A stretch of 19,923 bases of DNA from positions 1 to 19,923 of the forward strand of contig CALJPB010000299.1 of the NCBI GenBank assembly GCA_937981305.1, read 5' to 3'. Within the stretch, counting starts at the first letter, position 1. Every line of letters starts with the position of its first letter. Position numbers and translations under genes: made by a program. Positions 13,058 through 19,733 of the stretch are shown in pieces. The DNA is from an uncultured Selenomonas sp. GTDB lineage: Bacteria; Bacillota; Negativicutes; Selenomonadales; Selenomonadaceae. Under the pieces are notes generated by a model, which saw only the letters and a list, made by a program, of their open reading frames with translations, made no database searches and was not told the origin of the DNA.

Positions 13058-13534
13058 ATGACTAAGATTGCACCGTCCACGGCGGTCAATCGGTACTATT
13101 TAGCCCGTAGGACGGCTGCAGAGCGCAATGAGCGCATGAGCAGCCGCGAGGGCGCGAGCGAGGAGACGGGCATCGACCGAAAGCGACTGCAACGCATCGA
13201 GATCGGGACGCTGAACCCGTACCCCGAGGAAGTGCTTCTCATGGCGGACGCGTATCACGCGCCGGAACTGCTGAACTATCATTGCTCACACTGTTGCCCG
13301 ATTGGACAGAGAACCGTACCACGGGCGGAGGCAAGTGAGTTGGATCGCATTACGGTGAAGTGCTTGAATGCGCTTGAGGAGATCAAGGGGGCGGACAAGG
13401 TGCTTCTGAGCATTGCACGGGATGGGGTTCTCACAGCAGATGAAGTACCGCAGATGGAGGCGGTTCTTGCGGGAGTGCGAAACCTCGCGACGATTGCGGC
13501 TGAGATGCAGATTTACCTTGAGAAGCACAAGTGA
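13058..13534 (+). CDS. HTH-domain phage regulator with a Cys cluster
   Basis: The 158-residue protein has an N-terminal XRE-like helix-turn-helix (about 10-65, with SSREGASEETGIDRKRLQRIE and PYPEEVLLMADAYHAPELLNY). A His-Cys motif YHCSHCCPIG (74-83, Cys at 76, 79 and 80) may bind metal. A helical C-terminal half follows. This pattern is common in early regions of Firmicute prophages. The exact role is not known and is probably transcriptional. GAGGGGAGA precedes the ATG. The excisionase-like gene starts 13 bases after it, suggesting a shared transcript. Confidence 0.82.
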   Translation: MTKIAPSTAVNRYYLARRTAAERNERMSSREGASEETGIDRKRLQRIEIGTLNPYPEEVLLMADAYHAPELLNYHCSHCCPIGQRTVPRAEASELDRITVKCLNALEEIKGADKVLLSIARDGVLTADEVPQMEAVLAGVRNLATIAAEMQIYLEKHK

Positions 13535-13546
13535 GGAGGTGAAGTC

Positions 13547-13855
13547 ATGGCAACCAAAGAGATCCCCGTATGGGAGAAGGCGGCACTCACCATTGAGGAG
13601 ACAGTCGCCTATACAGGAATCGGGGGCAAACTGATCCGCGCTCTCGCACATGCCTCACTGAACGAACGCAGTGACTTTCCTGCGTTTCGCATTGGAGTAA
13701 CGGTCAAGATTCCACGCTTGGCACTGCTGAAATGGCTTGAGGATGTAGCAACATCGCACCGCGACCTCAAGCGAGCGGCGGCGATGGTTGAGAATGCCAC
13801 GAAGGTGGAGATGCGGCGCGGTCGTCCGCGTAAGCAGATCGCAGAAGGATGGTGA
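13547..13855 (+). CDS. Excisionase-like HTH protein (Tn916 Xis type)
   Basis: Small winged-helix proteins of this type bind attachment-site DNA and direct integrase towards excision. Others act as regulators. The 102-residue product has the pattern LTIEETVAYTGIGGKLIRAL (15-34), then FPAFRIGVTVKIPRLALLKWLE, typical of the MerR-like Tn916 excisionase family, and ends in a basic RRGRPRKQ tail. GAGGAGGTGA lies before the ATG. It is far from the integrase but in the lytic transcript, which fits a role needed only after induction. A regulatory role cannot be ruled out. Confidence 0.75.
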   Translation: MATKEIPVWEKAALTIEETVAYTGIGGKLIRALAHASLNERSDFPAFRIGVTVKIPRLALLKWLEDVATSHRDLKRAAAMVENATKVEMRRGRPRKQIAEGW

Positions 13856-14094
13856 AGGAGATGCGTGAGTTCTTGAGGGCGGCCCTCGTTGGCGGGGCGT
13901 TCATCGCTGCGGCGGCGTTCCTCTCGGGGGCGACGGTCGAACCGTTCGCGGATGGTGGAAACGCCGTCCTTGTCGAGGAGGTCTACACGGTGCGCCCCGG
14001 GGATACGATGCTTGTGGAGCGGCGCGGGGAGATTTACCCCGGGGACAAGTTGACCCTGACCTACTGGGTCAAGAGTGAGGAGGAGACGAAATGA
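13849..14094 (+). CDS. Small membrane-anchored or exported protein
   Basis: The 81-residue product has a hydrophobic N-terminal helix (about 8-30, FLRAALVGGAFIAAAAFLSG) that could be a signal peptide or anchor. An acidic part with the LysM-like start YTVRPGDTM follows, with a second PGDKLTLTYW. It is too short for a full LysM domain. The first ATG (13849) overlaps the excisionase-like stop. A second ATG at 13861 gives a 77-residue form, and neither has ideal SD spacing (AAGG at 13845 and GAAGGA at 13854). It shares the ATGA overlap with the next gene. Function unknown. Confidence 0.62.
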   Translation: MVKEMREFLRAALVGGAFIAAAAFLSGATVEPFADGGNAVLVEEVYTVRPGDTMLVERRGEIYPGDKLTLTYWVKSEEETK

Positions 14095-14390
14095 AAACGG
14101 ATGTAAAAAAAGAGGCTGCAGCATTCGTGCTGCAAGGCAGCAGCTACAACAGGTGCGGCGAGCCTGTCGAAGTCAACTACGCCGAATTGCGGGCGGCGGC
14201 GGTAGGAGAAAAGTGGGAGGGATACGACGACCACAACTGTGGGCGCGCTGTCCACAACGAGTCCGCCGAGGTCGTTTACAAGACGACACAGGGAGCAGCG
14301 GTGCTTTTCCGCAGCTGGGGTACGACGGACAGCCCCAACCCGCAGAGATGGGAGGAGTCTCCCGAGATGGTCTGGTATGAGTTCGCGTGA
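14091..14390 (+). CDS. Phage protein of unknown function (99 residues)
   Basis: The start ATG shares ATGA with the preceding stop, and GAGGAG lies six bases upstream. The product is soluble and rich in Glu, Ala, Tyr and Trp, with two Cys residues (NRCGEPV and DHNCGRAV), and ends with WEESPEMVWYEFA. I recognise no domain. Its place in the tightly packed rightward operon supports it as a gene. Confidence 0.65.
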   Translation: MKTDVKKEAAAFVLQGSSYNRCGEPVEVNYAELRAAAVGEKWEGYDDHNCGRAVHNESAEVVYKTTQGAAVLFRSWGTTDSPNPQRWEESPEMVWYEFA

Positions 14391-14403
14391 AGGAGGAGCA
14401 GAA

Positions 14404-15195
14404 ATGAACACCTATGAAGAGCGGCAGGAAGCACGTCGCGAGCGGTATCTGGAGCGTGCCGAAAAGGCACGTGCCGAATCCGGCGAAGGTTGGCGGCGAG
14501 TACGAGAAATGAGCGATGCGATCCCCTTCGGTCAGCCGATTCACGTCGGCCACCACTCCGAAAAGGGGGATCGTGCATATCGGGCGCGGATTGAAAAAAC
14601 CTCTGAAAAAGCATTCCGGCTGAACGAAAAAGCCGACTACTACGAGCAGAAGGCGGCGCGTGTCGGAACGGGCGGTATCAGTTCGGACGATCCCGATGCA
14701 ATCGAAAAACTCAAAAAAGATGCGGAACGTCTGAAAGTCAAACAAGAGCGTATGAAAGCCGCAAATCGTGCAATCCGCATGAAGGATGCGGCGAAAGGAG
14801 ATGAAAAACTCAAAGAGATGGGCTATACCACAGAGGATATTGAAGCACTGCGCACACCTAAGTATGGGCGCGTCGGCTTCCCTGCGTGGCAAATCTCAAA
14901 CAACGGGGCGAATATTCGTCGCATCGAAGCCCGCATCAAGGAGTTGGAAGAGCGTTCCGCACGAGAACCCGAGCACATCGTGACCGATTTATACGAGCTG
15001 AAAGTCGAGGATAACCGCGTGCAGTTTATCTTTGACGGAAAGCCGGATGAGGACGTGCGGAGCATCTTGAAGTACCACGCGTTCAAGTGGTCGCCGTCAA
15101 GGGGGGCGTGGGTGCGTCAGGCATCGGGGAACGGGCTCTTTGCCGCACAGCAGGTCAAGAGGAAACTGGATGAGATGGGAGGAGAAGCGAAATGA
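14404..15195 (+). CDS. DUF3560-domain protein
   Basis: The 263-residue protein begins with a strongly charged Arg/Glu helix. It then has the DUF3560 hallmark IPFGQPIHVGHHSE (40-53), a coiled coil (about 60-125), the segment FPAWQISNNGANIRRIEARI near 160-180, and a C-terminal domain with HAFKWSPSRGAWVRQ. Proteins of this type occur in phages and plasmids. Their function is not established, although the C-terminal part recalls domains found in plasmid conjugation and helicase-linked proteins. The frame is open from 14239, but AAGGAGGAG at 14390-14398 supports 14404. Confidence 0.85.
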   Translation: MNTYEERQEARRERYLERAEKARAESGEGWRRVREMSDAIPFGQPIHVGHHSEKGDRAYRARIEKTSEKAFRLNEKADYYEQKAARVGTGGISSDDPDAIEKLKKDAERLKVKQERMKAANRAIRMKDAAKGDEKLKEMGYTTEDIEALRTPKYGRVGFPAWQISNNGANIRRIEARIKELEERSAREPEHIVTDLYELKVEDNRVQFIFDGKPDEDVRSILKYHAFKWSPSRGAWVRQASGNGLFAAQQVKRKLDEMGGEAK

Positions 15196-15365
15196 CGAAG
15201 TGGCAGACGCGGCGCGAACTGGTGACGAAGAACCTGCCGATGTGGCGGGTGTTCCGCATCGTGGACGGCGTGGAGGAGATGGACATTCGGCTCTACGATA
15301 CATCGGATGATGCGGCTAAGGCGGCGTGGGCGCGTAATGCGAAGATGGAGGAGGGGATGAAATGA
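15192..15365 (+). CDS. Small phage protein of unknown function (57 residues)
   Basis: The start shares ATGA with the DUF3560 stop (15192-15195) and the stop shares ATGA with the next gene (15362-15365), so it is translationally coupled at both ends. The product begins MTKWQTRRELVTKNLPMWRV, continues with RLYDTSDDAAKAAW and is amphipathic. No family is recognised. The double coupling and GC-rich codon use make it a credible gene despite its length. Confidence 0.68.
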   Translation: MTKWQTRRELVTKNLPMWRVFRIVDGVEEMDIRLYDTSDDAAKAAWARNAKMEEGMK

Positions 15366-15691
15366 CGAAAGAGGAGTTTGATAGGGCGGCGAAGACTATT
15401 GAATCCGACGAGGTTCTTATTTTTGCAAAAAGGGTGAACAGCGGCGATTCTTCCGTCTTTACATGTGGGAGCTTGGATGACGTTGTCACCGCTGCGGCAA
15501 AGACAATCGCTGGTGCGGCAGAACAATCCGATAAGAAGCTCCTGCGTTTGATTGATGCAGTGCTCATCTTCTCTGCCCATATCAGAGAAGCGTGCTCTCC
15601 TGATGAGAGTTTTATGATTCCACTGTGGAATTTCGGTGCAAAAGAAAAAGCACCCAAGGCGGCGGCAACCGCACAGGGCGCAGAGAAATAA
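15362..15691 (+). CDS. Phage protein of unknown function (109 residues)
   Basis: The product starts MTKEEFDRAAKTIESDEVLI. A small central helix-rich domain with CGSLDDVVTAAAKTIAGAAEQ follows, and it ends in a low-complexity Ala/Lys tail (about 93-109). It is predicted to be soluble. The start overlaps the previous stop by four bases, with GGAGGAGGGG just before it as SD. I recognise no domain. Confidence 0.65.
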   Translation: MTKEEFDRAAKTIESDEVLIFAKRVNSGDSSVFTCGSLDDVVTAAAKTIAGAAEQSDKKLLRLIDAVLIFSAHIREACSPDESFMIPLWNFGAKEKAPKAAATAQGAEK

Positions 15692-15698
15692 GGTTTCA

Positions 15699-15715
15699 CC
15701 GTGAGTATATCACGG
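15699..15715. other. Short perfect inverted repeat between early genes
   Basis: CCGTGA (15699-15704) and TCACGG (15710-15715) pair perfectly around GTATA. No T run follows, so it is not a terminator. It lies in the only real gap of this part of the operon, upstream of the SD of the next gene, and may be an mRNA hairpin or a protein site. Confidence 0.4.
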
Positions 15716-15731
15716 GAACGGAGGAAACGCA

Positions 15732-15902
15732 ATGAAATATAAGGTGTCATTCGAGATTGAGGGAACAATCGAGGTCGTTGCCGAAAGCGAAGATGAAGCC
15801 GAAATCATCGCAATGGACATGGGGCGCGGAGAGCTCCTTGAGAAAGGCGACGAAACGGCGTTTCGTGCATCTGCCTATGAGATGGACAAGGAGGATTGGT
15901 GA
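15732..15902 (+). CDS. Small phage protein of unknown function (56 residues)
   Basis: The acidic product (start MKYKVSFEIEGTIEVVAESE) shows a beta-strand followed by a helix containing DEAEIIAMDM. This fits the short family of phage proteins with a pattern of transmission of a DUF-type beta-alpha fold, but I cannot name it. GGAGGAA lies six to seven bases before the ATG. Its stop TGA overlaps the next start as TGATG. Confidence 0.65.
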   Translation: MKYKVSFEIEGTIEVVAESEDEAEIIAMDMGRGELLEKGDETAFRASAYEMDKEDW

Positions 15903-16183
15903 TGATGAAGATTCCGAAGCGGCTTCCTGAGGGACTGAAAGCCCTCGTGGAGCTTGAGGAAGCGTTTGGGAGGCTGACACTCCTCTCGGCGGATATGCGA
16001 CGCTATAAGGGCTCGGCACACATCGAACTGACCTACATTGACAAGGATAGTTTTTCCGGCGATGCGCTTGTGACGATTGATTCCATGCTTCACTACAACA
16101 AGTACGAGCGGTGTGTTAAGGAACACGCAAGCTCTCATCAGCGCAGTTTCAACGTATTCCGAAAGGCGGTGCTGGCATCATGA
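15902..16183 (+). CDS. Phage protein of unknown function (93 residues)
   Basis: The product begins MMKIPKRLPEGLKALVELEE. It has a helix, then strand-like segments (SAHIELTYIDKDSF, DALVTIDSML) and a basic C-terminal helix with His and Arg. The frame extends slightly to a TTG at 15896, but AAGGAGG (15888-15894) is best spaced for the ATG at 15902. Its stop shares ATGA with the Gam-like gene, so it probably belongs to the recombination module by position. No domain recognised. Confidence 0.65.
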   Translation: MMKIPKRLPEGLKALVELEEAFGRLTLLSADMRRYKGSAHIELTYIDKDSFSGDALVTIDSMLHYNKYERCVKEHASSHQRSFNVFRKAVLAS

Positions 16184-16722
16184 GTGAGCAGATTGCAGCA
16201 TATCAGGAAGAGAAGGAGCCGTTTGCGGTAACGGATGAGGCAAGTGCTGAGTGGTGCCTCGAGAAGATGGAAGAGAACGAGAAGGCGCGTGCCCTCATCG
16301 ACGAGCAATACAAGCAGATGACCGCACGCTATGAGAAGTGGCGGGCGGACGCGCTGGCGGAACTTGAGAGTAACGACCTCTATCTCAAGGGACTTCTTGA
16401 GCTGTGGGCAGTGGAGAAGATCACGGACGGTAAGAAGAAGTCCGTGAAGCTGCCCTCGGGCGTGATCGGCTTCCGTGCGGGTGGTAAGACATGGAAGATG
16501 GGGGATGAGAAGATCGAAGCGACAACCCCTGCCCTCCTTGCCTTTGTCAAAGAGAATGACGATTCGTTCGTGGCGGTCAAAGAGACCGTGCGTTGGGGCG
16601 ACTATAAGAAAACCCTGAAGGAGATGAAGGACGGACGCGTCGCCACGTCGGACGGTCAGATCATCGAGGGAATGACCGTCACGCAGGGTGCGCCGAGCTT
16701 TTATGTGGAGGTGGCGAAATGA
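16180..16722 (+). CDS. gam: Host-nuclease inhibitor, Gam family
   Basis: Gam proteins bind double-stranded DNA ends and protect linear phage DNA from host exonucleases such as RecBCD or AddAB. The 180-residue product has a long N-terminal coiled coil (about 20-75), as in Mu Gam. Next comes the conserved core KKSVKLPSGVIGFRAGGKTW (near 87-106) and a helical part with VKETVRWGDYKKTLKEM and IEGMTVTQGAPSFYVEV at the end. The start overlaps the previous stop by four bases, and the next gene overlaps its stop in the same way. The Sak4-type ATPase and the SSB-like DUF669 gene follow, forming a recombination cassette. Confidence 0.88.
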   Translation: MSEQIAAYQEEKEPFAVTDEASAEWCLEKMEENEKARALIDEQYKQMTARYEKWRADALAELESNDLYLKGLLELWAVEKITDGKKKSVKLPSGVIGFRAGGKTWKMGDEKIEATTPALLAFVKENDDSFVAVKETVRWGDYKKTLKEMKDGRVATSDGQIIEGMTVTQGAPSFYVEVAK

Positions 16723-17399
16723 GCAGAGCAATTCTGGTGTATGGGGAAAGCGGGAGCGGCAAGACAACGTCGCTCCGCACGCTCGACCCCGAGCGCACAT
16801 TTATCGTTGATGCTGATCGTAAGGGTCTCTCGTGGAAGGGCTGGAAGAAGCAGTACAACGGTGCAAAGAAGAACTACACGCAGACCTCAAGCGTCCCGAC
16901 CATCGAAGCTATCTATCAGAAGATGCAGGGAGAATGGGCAGATAAGTTCGACACGCTCGTTATTGATGGGCTTACCACAATCATGGTGGATGATGAGATG
17001 CGCAGAGCGAAGGAACGCGGATTCGATAAGTTCGTCGACCTCGCGCAATGCGTGTGGAACATCGTATCGGATGCACACCTCTTGCGCGAGAATTTGACCG
17101 TCGTCTTCATCGCGCACTCACTCACGGAACATGACGAGAGGGGCTACCAGTGGACACACGTCAAGACAGGCGGGCGTAAGCTCGACAAGATTGTGCTTGA
17201 ATCCAAATTCACGACGGTGCTCTGGGCAAAGGCTCTGGATGGGCGTCACGTCTTTGTGACACAGGCAGACCACTCCACGGCGAAAAGTCCGATGGATTGT
17301 TTCGAAAAGGAGATTCCAAATGACATGGCTGCGGTCATCGCGGCACTGAAGAAGTATGAGGAGGACGATGATGGCGAAACGGAAGTCAAAACGTCCTAA
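16719..17399 (+). CDS. Sak4-type RecA-like ATPase (AAA_24 family)
   Basis: Proteins of this family are phage single-strand annealing or recombination ATPases. The 226-residue product has a Walker A GESGSGKTT (9-17, K15 and T16) and a Walker B-like DTLVIDGLT (D83). The patterns VFIAHSLTE and KLDKIVLESKFTTVLWAKAL follow in the order seen in phage Sak4-like proteins. The C-terminus is acidic. It is coupled to the Gam gene by ATGA. The next gene starts before its stop. With the DUF669 protein downstream it probably repairs or recombines phage DNA. Confidence 0.85.
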   Translation: MSRAILVYGESGSGKTTSLRTLDPERTFIVDADRKGLSWKGWKKQYNGAKKNYTQTSSVPTIEAIYQKMQGEWADKFDTLVIDGLTTIMVDDEMRRAKERGFDKFVDLAQCVWNIVSDAHLLRENLTVVFIAHSLTEHDERGYQWTHVKTGGRKLDKIVLESKFTTVLWAKALDGRHVFVTQADHSTAKSPMDCFEKEIPNDMAAVIAALKKYEEDDDGETEVKTS

Positions 17400-17724
17400 G
17401 CGCATCATTTATCGTATTTGGAACTCTGCTCAGCGGGCGTGGCAGTTTCCAAGCATTATTGCCGCGAATGAGGTAGAGGCGCAAAAACGGTTGTTCAAGA
17501 AAATTGGATATGATGCCCTGAAATGGCGCTTTCGTATTCGACCGTGGGTACGTCTAAATCCGCAGACGAAAACATTTCAACCTGCATTTCCGAAATATGT
17601 ATGCGGGTTTGAGGAGAATGCAGACGGCTTTGAAATTATGGCACCCCGTCACAAGGACAAGGTGTTTAAGCTGATGCAGACGCTTGTTGAGAAAGATGCT
17701 GAATGGGAACATCGGCAAGGATGA
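17371..17724 (+). CDS. Small basic phage protein of unknown function
   Basis: The 117-residue product begins with a very basic stretch MAKRKSKRPKRIIYRIW. It has a further segment NEVEAQKRLFKKIGYDALKW and an Arg-rich strand RFRIRPW, suggesting nucleic-acid binding. The frame opens at 17356, but GAGGAGG (17358-17364) best fits the ATG at 17371, which overlaps the end of the Sak4-type gene by 29 bases. Its base composition is a little lower in GC than its neighbours. No family recognised. Confidence 0.68.
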   Translation: MAKRKSKRPKRIIYRIWNSAQRAWQFPSIIAANEVEAQKRLFKKIGYDALKWRFRIRPWVRLNPQTKTFQPAFPKYVCGFEENADGFEIMAPRHKDKVFKLMQTLVEKDAEWEHRQG

Positions 17725-17742
17725 AACAGGAGGACGATTGAC

Positions 17743-18279
17743 ATGATGCAGAAACCAAGTGACTGGGACACGACCCCCGCAATCACAGGGGAATACATTC
17801 CTTTGCCGCCGGGCGGCTATGAGTGCCGCATCGTGAAGGTTCAGAAAGGGGAGTCAAAGAGCAAAGCGGCGATGCTGACGATTGCCTTTGACATCGAGAG
17901 CGGCAAGTATGCGGGCTACTACCGCAAGCAGTACGAGGGACGCAAGGCGGGGAATGCTGACGCGAAATGGGGCGGCATGTACTACCAGCTCACCGAAGGA
18001 CAGCAGCAGGGACGGTTCAAGGGGATGCTCGAGAATATCGAGAAATCCAATCCCGGCTATGTGTGGAACTGGGATGAGCAGAGCCTTGTCGGGAAACTCT
18101 TTGGCGGCAAGTTCCGTGAGGAGGAATACATCTACAACGGACAGATTCGCACCTCAACGAAGTGCATTGCGCTCCTTCCGATTGAGGGGATTGAGGCGAT
18201 TCCTGTGCCGGAGAAGAAGTGCATTGAGACCGCGACAAACGGCACACCGCTTTACGGCGACGACGACATTCCCTTCTGA
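17743..18279 (+). CDS. DUF669 protein with SSB-like acidic tip
   Basis: The 178-residue product shows the DUF669 pattern: a strand-rich core PPGGYECRIVKVQKGESKSK, LTIAFDIESGKYAGYY, a helix with GRFKGMLENIEKSNPGY and LVGKLFGGKFREEEY. It ends with GDDDIPF, matching the acidic tip with final Pro-Phe by which single-stranded DNA-binding proteins recruit partners. DUF669 genes usually sit beside Sak4-type ATPases in phages, as here. AGGAGG is 10 or so bases before the ATG, and a second ATG at 17746 is possible. I infer an SSB-like role. It has not been shown for this sequence. Confidence 0.83.
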   Translation: MMQKPSDWDTTPAITGEYIPLPPGGYECRIVKVQKGESKSKAAMLTIAFDIESGKYAGYYRKQYEGRKAGNADAKWGGMYYQLTEGQQQGRFKGMLENIEKSNPGYVWNWDEQSLVGKLFGGKFREEEYIYNGQIRTSTKCIALLPIEGIEAIPVPEKKCIETATNGTPLYGDDDIPF

Positions 18280-18281
18280 GC

Positions 18282-18950
18282 ATGGTTCTTATCGGTAAGG
18301 TCGTGGAGGAGCGGGAGGATGGCATTACGGTCGTTGTCCCGTTCCCTCATGACAAGAAAAAGCCGGAGGGGTATCAATCCGCTGTTGGTGTGGAGCTTGT
18401 CGATAAGCGTCACATATCGGCAGATCAGCGTAAAAAAGCCTATGTGCTGATCTCCTACATTGCCGCGTGGTGGGGGTATACGCCCGTTGAGGCGATGAAG
18501 GAAATGCTAAAGCTCATGTTTGTGGGCGAAGCGGAAACGCTGCGGCGGTCGTTCTCTCTCTCGAACTGCGACATGACGACCGCGCGGCTGTTTATCACGT
18601 ATCTCATCGATTTCTGCCTCCTGCATGGAGTTGACGTAGGAGAGCCTCTGTATCAGCTCTCAGAGGACATTCCGCGCTATGTGTGGGCGTGCCTCATGAA
18701 TAAGCGGTGCGCGGTGTGTGGAAGAAAAGCGGAACTGCACCACTGCAACGGCAGCGTGGTCGGCATGGGGCGCAACCGCAAAGAGATATGTCACATCGGG
18801 ATGCGTGCGCTTCCTCTTTGCAGGGAGCACCATACGGAGATACACAGCATCGGGCAGGAGGACTTTTTACGGCGGTACATCCTCGAGCCGGTGAAGATCG
18901 ATGAACGGATCGCGGATGTGTACGGTCTGCGGAAGAAAAGCAGGAGGTGA
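18282..18950 (+). CDS. Putative HNHc nuclease, phage type
   Basis: The 222-residue protein has an N-terminal region common to phage HNHc-type proteins (1-130). A zinc-finger-like HNH nuclease domain follows: CAVC (143-146), HHCNG (153-157), then a loop and PLCREHHTEIH (178-188, with C180, H183, H184 and H188). It may act on phage recombination or replication intermediates. The start lies two bases after the DUF669 stop with no good SD, so translation is probably coupled. Substrate unknown. Confidence 0.85.
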   Translation: MVLIGKVVEEREDGITVVVPFPHDKKKPEGYQSAVGVELVDKRHISADQRKKAYVLISYIAAWWGYTPVEAMKEMLKLMFVGEAETLRRSFSLSNCDMTTARLFITYLIDFCLLHGVDVGEPLYQLSEDIPRYVWACLMNKRCAVCGRKAELHHCNGSVVGMGRNRKEICHIGMRALPLCREHHTEIHSIGQEDFLRRYILEPVKIDERIADVYGLRKKSRR

Positions 18951-18955
18951 GAGAT

Positions 18956-19285
18956 TTGTTTGTGGTCAATGATTTGGAGCGGCTGACGGAATACGGGTTT
19001 GAGAAGACGGGAACGACAAGCGCCAAAGGATGGATGATTTACACAAAGCGGATCGGGTTCAGCAGGGCACATCAATCCATAGCGAGCCTGTTGCTCGTTG
19101 TGAATCCGTATCGTGGGACGCACGAGAATGAACTTGTTATCTCGTGTCGCTGTCGCATGGATCCGAAGGCGTGGGATGCGAAGGATGAGCCTGTGATTTG
19201 GTCGTTTGAAGAGATCGGGAAGCTCGTGCGCGACGGTGTTGTGGATTGGGTAGAAAGCGTCGAAGGGAGTGAGGATTGTGAATGA
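18956..19285 (+). CDS. Phage protein of unknown function (109 residues)
   Basis: The product begins with FVVNDLERLTEYGFEKTG and has a strand-rich centre (GWMIYTKRI, ASLLLVVNPY, LVISCRC). It ends with an acidic helix (WSFEEIGKLVRDGVVDWVES). The chosen start is TTG at 18956, eight bases after AGGAGG (18942-18947). A GTG at 18947 lies inside the SD and is unlikely. The previous stop overlaps the SD. It overlaps the next gene by eight bases. No family recognised. Confidence 0.66.
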   Translation: MFVVNDLERLTEYGFEKTGTTSAKGWMIYTKRIGFSRAHQSIASLLLVVNPYRGTHENELVISCRCRMDPKAWDAKDEPVIWSFEEIGKLVRDGVVDWVESVEGSEDCE

Positions 19286-19721
19286 AATAGAAGCGCGGTT
19301 CTATGACGCGTGGATGGAATATTGTGAGTGGATGAAGCGGCGGAGGATTATTCCACCTCCGATACACGAACAAGTTCCGTGCGGTGGATACATCGTTGAT
19401 TTTGTCATTGATTATCCATTCCCGACAAAAACCAAGATTGCCATAGAGATTGATGGACACGAGACGCATAAGACAAAAGCACAGCGCATCAATGATTACG
19501 CCAGAGAGCGTTTTCTCATGACAAAGAATATGATCGTTATTCGATTCACGGCAAGCGAAATCTATGTTGATGCAAGGGCTTGTGTCAATGAGGTTGCAAA
19601 GATCGCATACGAGTTCGAGCGTGTAATCGGTGTCTACGCGAATGATCTATATCGTGAGGCGGTTCAGTTGGGGGAGGATCTCGAAGCCGGACGCGTCGGA
19701 AGACGGCATAGACCCTTCTAG
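19278..19721 (+). CDS. Vsr/DUF559-like PD-(D/E)XK nuclease
   Basis: The 147-residue product has the pattern of small endonuclease-like proteins: GGYIVDFVIDY (Asp41), IAIEIDGHETHKT (Glu57 and Asp59) and a following Arg/Asp helix NDYARERFL. The closing strand and helix are MIVIRFTASEIY. These residues fit the metal site of Vsr-like and DUF559 enzymes. The C-terminal 35 residues (LYREAVQLGEDLEAGR and on) are an extra helical tail. GTG at 19278 is preceded by AAGGGAG with eight-base spacing. A GTG at 19269 lies in the SD. Its target is unknown, perhaps recombination or replication intermediates. Confidence 0.8.
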   Translation: MNEIEARFYDAWMEYCEWMKRRRIIPPPIHEQVPCGGYIVDFVIDYPFPTKTKIAIEIDGHETHKTKAQRINDYARERFLMTKNMIVIRFTASEIYVDARACVNEVAKIAYEFERVIGVYANDLYREAVQLGEDLEAGRVGRRHRPF

Positions 19722-19733
19722 GGAGGTGAACAT

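Noticed and set aside
14173..14892. Leftward frame of 239 codons
   Set aside because: It opposes the DUF3560 gene, whose motif is clear, and has no promoter or SD.
15704..15730. Possible fourth copy of the repeated promoter element
   Set aside because: It shares only AGTATA and CACGG. The -35 and spacer do not match and no leftward gene follows.
16138..16800. Leftward frame of 220 codons
   Set aside because: It is a shadow of the Gam-like gene, with His/Leu/Arg-rich composition typical of antisense frames.
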